DNA of 29,770 bases from positions 1 to 29,770 of the forward strand of contig CAJPKN010000010.1 in assembly GCA_905370385.1 (NCBI GenBank), given 5' to 3'. The notes beneath the pieces are model-generated. The model searched no databases. It saw nothing but the letters and a program-made list of their open reading frames with translations, and was not told the origin of the DNA. The first letter of the stretch is position 1; each line of letters begins with the position of its first letter. The translations under genes were made by a program, and so were the position numbers. Below, one piece after another: positions 24,306-29,770 of this stretch. This stretch comes from Stomatobaculum longum (GTDB lineage: Bacteria; Bacillota; Clostridia; Lachnospirales; Lachnospiraceae).

Positions 24306-26570
24306 TCAGTGGCGCGCCCAGCCGGTCAGGAAAGACCAGATATCCGCGAACATTTTTCCGATGCGTGCAAGCAGGCCGGATTTCTTTTCGTTCTGTGCGC
24401 CCTTCACTTGTGTATTTGCCTCTTCCTTCTTAATCTCCGCGCTTCGCAACAGGACGGAGACGGAACTCACGTTGTCGTTTTCGGCGCCGGTCAGAGATTC
24501 CGGCGCGGCATTGACATCGAGGGAGAAGAGGCGAGTCTTTTCACCCGTGTTTTCATCCCACTGATTCTCAACCAAGGAACGTATGCTCTCGCTTGCCTGA
24601 TGCAGGGCATCCGTGCTGTCGAGCGCGGAGGCACTCTGACGGAGTATCGAGGCGGTCGCGCCGAGGGAGAGGTCCGCATTGCCGTGAAAGGCAGCGCTGT
24701 TGCTCTGTAAGATGTCGCGGGTTGTGCGGAGCAGCGCCGTAAGGCGCGCGCTGCCGTCTCTCAGATGCTCACTCAGGGCAGCGGCATCGCGCAAGCTGTC
24801 CTGCAGTTCCGGGAGATAAGAATCCGTGGTCTCATAGAGGCGATTGAGGGCAGAAATGCTCTGCTGCAGGTCACCCGAGAGCGCTCCGGCATCCGCTGCC
24901 GCGCGCGTACCGGTCGAAGCGCTGCCGTAGAGAGCGTCGTAGAGCGAGGAGAGGCGAAGTGCATCCAGGTCATCGCCGAGCACATCCACCTTGCCGTAGA
25001 TGTCGTTTGCCTGTGTCGCGGCTGCCTGAACCTCGGCTCTCCGGTTCCAGAGTGTAAGGGCGTAGGCAATCTGTTCGTCCGAGTAGCCGAGGGAGGCAAG
25101 CTTTCGGCTCGCAAAATCCTGGAAGCTGCCCTGCGGGTACTGCGGGGCCGCGCTGATTTCGGCATCGGCGCGGTAGTCGATACCGCTCGCGTCCGAGTCG
25201 GTCGCAAGGCGGCCGCTGACCCGAACGCGATTCGCGCCGCGGTTGCCGGCGTCGACGGGCTGTAAGCCGTGGGCCTGCATGTACTGCGCATAGGCTTGGT
25301 AGAGGGCGCCCATTTGCGCTAGGGTGCCGCCGACAGTCTGTTCCGCAGTCTTTTTGCCGTTTGCGCTGCGTTCGCGTATGGCCTTTAAATCCGACTGAAT
25401 GGCGCGGCTGTCGCGGTCCAAGTCATCGCTCGCATCCTGCAGGCTCTCTGTATTGTCTCGCAGAGAAGTGAGGGTGCTCTCGCTTTCCTTTAAATGCTGC
25501 TTGAGAGAGAGCAGGTTCCGATTGAGTTCGCCCAAATTCTGTTCCAGTTCACCGATGTGCCGATCGGCGGCATCCATATGAGCGCCGACGGGCCCGAGAT
25601 CCGCCGTGAGCGCATCCATATTGCCGAGGAAGGCATCCGGGTTGCCGTAGAATTCGCTCTCGCGACTCTGTATGTTCTTTTGCACGCGGTTTAAGCCGTC
25701 GAGGCCGTCCGCTGCCTGTCCCAGTTTCCCCTGTATGCCCTGCATGGAATCATAGAGTTGATCGCCGGCAGCAGTCAGCTGCTTCCAGGAGTCCTCAATA
25801 TTCCGCTTACTGTCCTGTAAGTCCTTTAAGTCGGTAAGGCGCCCCGCAGCATTCATCGGGCCGAGGAGAAAGGTGAAACCGTTAAAGCTGAAGTCCTCGC
25901 TGCCCACGGAGAGCACATATTCCTTCTCCTCGCCGGGGAGCCAGAAGAAGACAGCGGTCTTTACGTTGCCGACGGTCTGAATCTGTGCGTCCGGCGCCGA
26001 GAGGGAGAGAATGTCGTTTTGGTTAAAGACAGCAGCGGCGGTCAGAAACCAGTTGTTTTTTTGGTACTCACTGCTCGCGGGATTCGGGATCGCGCGAATG
26101 TGAATCTCGACCACGCCCTTTTCGCCGGCGAGTTTTTCCGCCTCAACCGGGACGCCGTTCAGACGGTACTGAATCGAGAGTAGGAAAGGGAGAGTCTCAA
26201 AGGGCGCGCGGGTCTTACCTTCAAAATAGAAGTGGGAGGGCGCATTCTCGCCGAGCGAGAAGCGGACTTTGCCGTCTGAGATCTCGGGCTTGATGCCGTT
26301 CGTCAGATTTTCGACGCTGTCGTAAGAACCGTAGTCAACGACTTCGTTTGCGCCGTTCAACGCATAGCTCTTTACGACGGCGGCGTCGGTCGGATTTCCG
26401 TAGCTGTCCAGGGTCACATAGTAGGCCTCATCGACCGTGGGGCGCACGCCGCTTGTCACTTCGGCGGCTGCGACAAAGGGGAGCTCGAGCGCCAGGATTG
26501 CGCCGAGGGCGAGCGCCGACCATTTTTTGCCGGCAGGGTTCTTCTTGAAACGCTTCTTTTCTGTGTACAT
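24306..26570 (-). CDS. Secreted coiled-coil protein paired with MMPL transporter
   Basis: I do not recognise a named family for this 754-residue protein. A basic start and a hydrophobic helix at about 17-36 ending VAAAEV form a likely signal peptide (or anchor). Residues about 40-250 are beta-rich. About 250-400 is a long coiled coil (runs such as NLGELNRNLLSLKQHLKES). A second helical, Ala/Ser-rich region follows at about 440-690, and the end is an amphipathic basic helix (SGLLARIGKMFADIWSFL). No C-terminal membrane span is clear. The build recalls YhgE/Pip-type helical proteins next to MMPL transporters. AAAGGAG precedes the ATG; the open frame reaches 26957 but would cross the promoter. 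It may act as the extracytoplasmic partner of the MMPL exporter; this is inferred. Confidence 0.75.
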   Translation of the reverse strand: MYTEKKRFKKNPAGKKWSALALGAILALELPFVAAAEVTSGVRPTVDEAYYVTLDSYGNPTDAAVVKSYALNGANEVVDYGSYDSVENLTNGIKPEISDGKVRFSLGENAPSHFYFEGKTRAPFETLPFLLSIQYRLNGVPVEAEKLAGEKGVVEIHIRAIPNPASSEYQKNNWFLTAAAVFNQNDILSLSAPDAQIQTVGNVKTAVFFWLPGEEKEYVLSVGSEDFSFNGFTFLLGPMNAAGRLTDLKDLQDSKRNIEDSWKQLTAAGDQLYDSMQGIQGKLGQAADGLDGLNRVQKNIQSRESEFYGNPDAFLGNMDALTADLGPVGAHMDAADRHIGELEQNLGELNRNLLSLKQHLKESESTLTSLRDNTESLQDASDDLDRDSRAIQSDLKAIRERSANGKKTAEQTVGGTLAQMGALYQAYAQYMQAHGLQPVDAGNRGANRVRVSGRLATDSDASGIDYRADAEISAAPQYPQGSFQDFASRKLASLGYSDEQIAYALTLWNRRAEVQAAATQANDIYGKVDVLGDDLDALRLSSLYDALYGSASTGTRAAADAGALSGDLQQSISALNRLYETTDSYLPELQDSLRDAAALSEHLRDGSARLTALLRTTRDILQSNSAAFHGNADLSLGATASILRQSASALDSTDALHQASESIRSLVENQWDENTGEKTRLFSLDVNAAPESLTGAENDNVSSVSVLLRSAEIKKEEANTQVKGAQNEKKSGLLARIGKMFADIWSFLTGWARH

Positions 26571-26638
26571 GATACTTGACTCCTTTGTTGCGATTTTAGT
26601 TCGGCTGCTTGCGTCGATAATTGATATCGGAATTATAA

Positions 26639-26652
26639 TAGACAAGTGTCTA
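26639..26652. promoter_or_regulatory. Palindromic operator candidate TAGACA-AG-TGTCTA
   Basis: A perfect 6-bp inverted repeat with a two-base centre lies at about +11 to +24 of the predicted transcript, right where a repressor would block it. It also sits just upstream of the second TATAAT. Many MMPL operons are controlled by TetR-type repressors; no regulator gene lies in the window. Confidence 0.5.
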
Positions 26653-26669
26653 ATAAAAGAACTTTGAAC

Positions 26670-26698
26670 ATTATAGTTCGAATCAGGAGGCTTGACAA
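26670..26698 (-). promoter_or_regulatory. Promoter of the coiled-coil/MMPL operon
   Basis: On the minus strand TTGTCA (26698-26693), a 17-base spacer and a perfect TATAAT (26675-26670) form a strong promoter. The predicted start is near 26663, leaving a leader of about 93 bases. A second TATAAT (26637-26632) lacks a good -35. Confidence 0.7.
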
Positions 26699-26885
26699 GG
26701 GGGAGAAGTAAAAAATCGGAGAGCGGCAAGTATGCGTCAAATGCGCAGGCCGGAAGAGCGTCTGTCCGATTACGAATCCGGACCGAAGCGCTGTGTTTCG
26801 TTTCCCGCGCGGTATGCTCTGAAAAAATCGTCAAAATGGACGGGAGAACGCGCAAACGGAGCGGTATTTCCGAGGCTTTGTCGGC

Positions 26886-26915
26886 TTGTGTGTGGCAAGA
26901 GGCCTGTGCTATGAT
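26886..26915 (+). promoter_or_regulatory. Promoter of trkA-trkH
   Basis: TGC followed by TATGAT (26907-26915) is an extended -10. A weak TTGTGT at 26886-26891 lies 18 bases upstream. The string TGTGCTAT is the same as in the promoter at 16977. The leader would be about 35 bases. Confidence 0.55.
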
Positions 26916-26956
26916 AGAAAGGCTGCTTAGACAGAGAAAGGTGTTTATCAAAGTCA

Positions 26957-28333
26957 ATGAATATTATTGTGGTCGGTAACGGAAAAATAGGAGAGCTCTT
27001 GGTACAGCAACTTTCGAAAGAAGGGCACGATGTGGTCGTTGTGGACAGCAATGCGGCGCGCATCCGTTCGCTGGAGGAAAAGCTGGATGTCTCGACCGTG
27101 GTCGGAAACGGCGCTTCGATCGAGATTTTGCGAGAGGCGGGAGCTGAGAACTGTGACATCCTGATTGCGGTGAGCAACAGCGATGAGGTGAATCTTCTGA
27201 CGGCATTGGTCGCAAAGAAGCTTGGCTGTGAGTACACGGTGGCGCGCGTTCGCAGTCCCGAGTACGACCGGGAGATGAACCTTTTAAAGACGAGCTTCGG
27301 TATTAACCTGTCGGTGAACCCGGAGAAGACTTGCGCGAAGGAAATCTTCCGCCTGCTTCAGTTTCCGAGCTTTCTCACGCGAAATTCCTTTGCGGGCGGG
27401 CGCGCGGAGATGGTGGAGCTCATTGTCCCCGAGGAGGGCAAACTCACGGACCGCAAGCTCATGGATCTTGCGCCCCTGCTGGATAAGAAGGCGCTGATTT
27501 GTACGATAGAGCGAGGCGGCGAGGTACTGGTTCCCTCGGGATCCACCGAGCTCAGGGCAGGCGATAAGCTTGCGGTGGCGGCGGCAACCGCGGATCTGCC
27601 CTTCCTGCTGCGCCGCTTCGGCATTCCGACCCTCGATGTGAAACAGGTGATGATTGTCGGCGGAAGTGCGACGGCGCGCTATCTCGCAACGGATTTAATC
27701 AATGCGGGGCTCGCGGTTACCATCGTGGAGTCGGACCGCGAGAAGTGCAAGGCGCTCGAGGATCTCCTGCCGAAGGCAAGCATCATCCACGGAGACGGTT
27801 CCTTGCAGCACTTGCTTGCGGAGGAGGGCATTGCGAACATGGATGCCGTGGTGCCGCTGACCGGCATCGACGAGGAAAATATTCTGATTTCGCTCTATGC
27901 GCACTCGGTCGGCACGAAGAAGACCATCACGAAGGTGAACCGCACCGAGTATCTGAATCTCTTCGGCCAGGAACATCTGGGGGCTGTTGTGAGCCCGAAG
28001 TCCCTGACCGCGAACGAGATCACCCGCTACACGCGGGCGGCGAGCCAGTCGCGCGAAGGTTCGGTAGAGACGCTTCATACCATAGGCGGCGGGGCAATCG
28101 AGGCGCTCGGCTTTACGGTTCCGGAGGAGGCAAGCTTTGTCAATAAACCCATCATGGAGCTGCCCTTAAAGCCCTCGACCCTGATTGCGAGCATTGTCAG
28201 AAATCAGAAGGTTATTATTCCCGGCGGACAGGATTGTCTGATGCGCGGTGACTCCATCATGGTCATCGCGAGTGCGGATCGCATGATTTCGAACTTCGCG
28301 GATATTTTCCGGGAGCGCGGAGGAGAGGCATGA
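26957..28333 (+). CDS. trkA: Trk potassium uptake system regulatory subunit TrkA
   Basis: TrkA is the cytoplasmic nucleotide-binding ring that gates the TrkH potassium channel. This 458-residue protein has the full duplicated form: RCK_N domains opening with NIIVVGNGKIGELL (2-15) and VMIVGGSATARYLA (about 231-244), and RCK_C domains after each (about 140-220 and 375-455). The first domain has the full GxGxxG nucleotide loop; the second reads GGSATA and may bind a nucleotide less well. VVGNGAS and IHGDGS are the matching later blocks. The ATG at 26957 has only a weak, distant AAAGG (15 bases away), so translation may be modest. It is ATGA-coupled to trkH. Confidence 0.95.
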   Translation: MNIIVVGNGKIGELLVQQLSKEGHDVVVVDSNAARIRSLEEKLDVSTVVGNGASIEILREAGAENCDILIAVSNSDEVNLLTALVAKKLGCEYTVARVRSPEYDREMNLLKTSFGINLSVNPEKTCAKEIFRLLQFPSFLTRNSFAGGRAEMVELIVPEEGKLTDRKLMDLAPLLDKKALICTIERGGEVLVPSGSTELRAGDKLAVAAATADLPFLLRRFGIPTLDVKQVMIVGGSATARYLATDLINAGLAVTIVESDREKCKALEDLLPKASIIHGDGSLQHLLAEEGIANMDAVVPLTGIDEENILISLYAHSVGTKKTITKVNRTEYLNLFGQEHLGAVVSPKSLTANEITRYTRAASQSREGSVETLHTIGGGAIEALGFTVPEEASFVNKPIMELPLKPSTLIASIVRNQKVIIPGGQDCLMRGDSIMVIASADRMISNFADIFRERGGEA

Positions 28334-29770
28334 ATTACCGCTTAATCGGAAAGTATATGGGACATATACTCCTCGTGGAGGGGATTTTTCTCCTGCCGGC
28401 CATTGCTGTATCGGCGGCCTACCGGGAACCGCAGAGCGCGCGGGCCATTGCGATTGCGGCGATTATCACCCTGTTGCCGGGCATTCTGCTCTCCTGTATT
28501 CGGAGCCACCGTTCGATTTCAATGAGCGAGGGCTTTGTGGTCTGTGCGCTCGGTTGGATTGTGCTCTCGCTCTTCGGTGCCCTTCCCTTTTACATCAGCG
28601 GAGAAATTCCGCGCTACATCGACTGCTGGTTTGAGACCGTGTCCGGCTTCACGACCACGGGTTCCAGCATTCTCACCGAGGTGGAGAGCATGTCACACGG
28701 CCTTCTCTACTGGAGAAGTTTTACCCACTGGATCGGCGGCATGGGCGTGTTGGTCTTTTTACTCGCAATTTTGCCGCTCGCCAAGGGTGACGGCGAGCCC
28801 TTTAACTTAATGAAGGCGGAGAGCCCCGGCCCCTCGGTCGGTAAGCTGGTGCCGAAGATTTCAACGACGGCAAAAATTACCTATATTATTTACTTTGTGA
28901 TGACCGTCGTCATGATAGCGGTGCTGCTTTTTGAGGGCATGCCGCTCTTTGACGCGGTGATGAACTCGTTCGGCACGGCCGGCACCGGCGGCTTTGCGAT
29001 TAAGAACAACTCGATTGCGGCCTACCCGAGCCAGCTCGTGCAGATGACGATTGCGGTCTTTATGGCGCTCTTCGGCGTGAACTTCTCGGTCTACTATCTC
29101 ATGCTCAGCAAGAAGTGGAAGGATGCGTTCTTAAACGAGGAGTTCCGCTGGTACTGGGGCATCATGCTCGGTGCCTCGCTGCTCATTGCGGGCAATGTGT
29201 TCCTGAAGGGCTTTTACCCCGCGGACTTCGGCCAGGCCTTCCGCGACAGTTTCTTCTCGGTATCCTCGGTCATGACGACGACGGGCTTTTGTACGGCGGA
29301 CTTTGACAAGTGGCCGGAGTTTTCCCGCTATATGCTGCTCCTCGTCATGTGCATCGGCGCATCGGCGGGTTCGACCGGCGGCGGTATGAAGGTGTCCCGC
29401 GTGTTGCTCTTATTCAAGCATTTGCGGACCCAGATGTGTCAGATGATACATCCGCGCCGCGTGCGTTCGGTGCGCATGGACAAGCGCAGGGTCGAAAACT
29501 CGGTGATGTTCGGCACGACGGCCTATCTCGCGGCGTACCTCATTATCATGAGCTGCTCTATGCTCATCGTCTCGCTGGACGGCAAGGGCTTTGAGACCAC
29601 CTTCTCTGCGGTGGTCTGTACCTTTAACAACATTGGACCGGGTCTCGGCATGGTCGGACCGACCGGAAACTTCAGTGCCTTCTCGGATCTCTCGAAGTTT
29701 GTGCTCTCGGTCGATATGCTCTTCGGTCGACTGGAAATATTCCCGCTGCTCTTCCTGCTCTCGCCGGAAG
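28330..29770 (+). CDS. trkH: Trk potassium transporter membrane subunit TrkH, 3' partial
   Basis: This K+ channel-like transporter forms the membrane pore gated by TrkA. At least 480 residues are encoded before the window ends, so only a short C-terminal piece is missing. All four selectivity-filter loops are seen: FTTTGSS, GTAGTGGF, TTTGFCT and FNNIGPGLG. They carry the central glycines that coordinate potassium. A positively charged loop (HPRRVRSVRMDKRRV) lies between the third and fourth pore repeats. The ATG at 28330 overlaps the trkA stop, with GGAGAGG just before. The last codons read LLFLLSPE, the usual end of the last helix. No regulator or riboswitch is visible ahead of the pair. Confidence 0.95.
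   Translation, partial: MNYRLIGKYMGHILLVEGIFLLPAIAVSAAYREPQSARAIAIAAIITLLPGILLSCIRSHRSISMSEGFVVCALGWIVLSLFGALPFYISGEIPRYIDCWFETVSGFTTTGSSILTEVESMSHGLLYWRSFTHWIGGMGVLVFLLAILPLAKGDGEPFNLMKAESPGPSVGKLVPKISTTAKITYIIYFVMTVVMIAVLLFEGMPLFDAVMNSFGTAGTGGFAIKNNSIAAYPSQLVQMTIAVFMALFGVNFSVYYLMLSKKWKDAFLNEEFRWYWGIMLGASLLIAGNVFLKGFYPADFGQAFRDSFFSVSSVMTTTGFCTADFDKWPEFSRYMLLLVMCIGASAGSTGGGMKVSRVLLLFKHLRTQMCQMIHPRRVRSVRMDKRRVENSVMFGTTAYLAAYLIIMSCSMLIVSLDGKGFETTFSAVVCTFNNIGPGLGMVGPTGNFSAFSDLSKFVLSVDMLFGRLEIFPLLFLLSPE

Larger units (their letters stand above)
26571..26956. other. Intergenic region between divergent units
   Basis: This 386-bp gap holds the leader, operator candidate and promoter of the minus-strand unit (26571-26698) and the trkA promoter (26886-26915). 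Between about 26699 and 26885 I see no gene, RNA or promoter that I can support; the small frames there are basic, lack a properly spaced ribosome site, and run into the start of trkA. A short bulged inverted repeat (GTCCGATT/AATCCGGAC, about 26764-26783) has no T-tract. Confidence 0.7.

Noticed and set aside
26571..26957. N-terminal extension of the secreted coiled-coil protein
   Set aside because: It would read through its own promoter and operator; the ATG at 26570 has AAAGGAG and begins a signal peptide.
26692..26979. Possible small gene of 95 codons before trkA
   Set aside because: TTG start only one base after the AGGAGG-like string, basic composition, and it overlaps the trkA promoter and start codon.
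1..29770. CRISPR arrays, insertion sequences, integrases or toxin-antitoxin pairs
   Set aside because: I looked for evenly spaced direct repeats, transposase motifs and small paired genes and saw none.

Overview
The window reads as chromosomal DNA of a GC-rich member of the Firmicutes, most likely a Clostridia/Lachnospiraceae-type organism. The evidence is Mini-ribonuclease III, a LytR-CpsA-Psr protein, an anchored HtrA protease, strong AGGAGG-type ribosome sites, many ATGA overlaps and TTGACA/TATAAT-type promoters. Species cannot be fixed from the sequence alone. No phage, insertion sequence, CRISPR array or rRNA is visible.

Region 1 (1-10092, + strand) is the end of a surface-glycan operon: a partial SDR sugar epimerase, a C-methyltransferase-like enzyme, a Thermoanaerobacter-ADH-like zinc dehydrogenase, a polyprenyl-phosphate type glycosyltransferase, a tandem two-domain GT2 enzyme, a second GT2, an initiating polyprenyl glycosylphosphotransferase and an LCP ligase with a Ser-rich tail. 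It closes with a strong terminator. Together these could make a modified sugar, build a lipid-linked glycan and attach it to the wall.

Region 2 (10093-12943) holds an HtrA-type serine protease with TTCACA repeats in front of it, and a convergent, orphan carbamate kinase. A hairpin followed by eight TTG repeats separates them. Region 3 (12944-15898) carries a GT1 glycosyltransferase, a CPBP membrane protease and another GT2, ended by a bidirectional terminator. Region 4 (15907-16857) has a PAP2-type membrane phosphatase gene with a TTG start and a tRNA-Met(CAT), both on the minus strand.

Region 5 (17063-22135, + strand) is a housekeeping operon: lipid-kinase-like gene, ispF, cysS, mrnC, rlmB, an unrecognised alpha-helical protein and a PsiE-like membrane protein. 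Region 6 (22151-26698, - strand) is a two-gene unit, a secreted coiled-coil protein followed by an MMPL/RND transporter, with a strong promoter and a palindromic operator-like site. Region 7 (26886-29770, + strand) is trkA-trkH potassium uptake, with trkH running off the end.

The least-explained parts are the secreted coiled-coil/MMPL pair with its operator, the two proteins after rlmB, the altered dehydrogenase in the glycan operon, and an apparently leaderless promoter inside that operon. I did not find a clear-cut new defence or mobile system.
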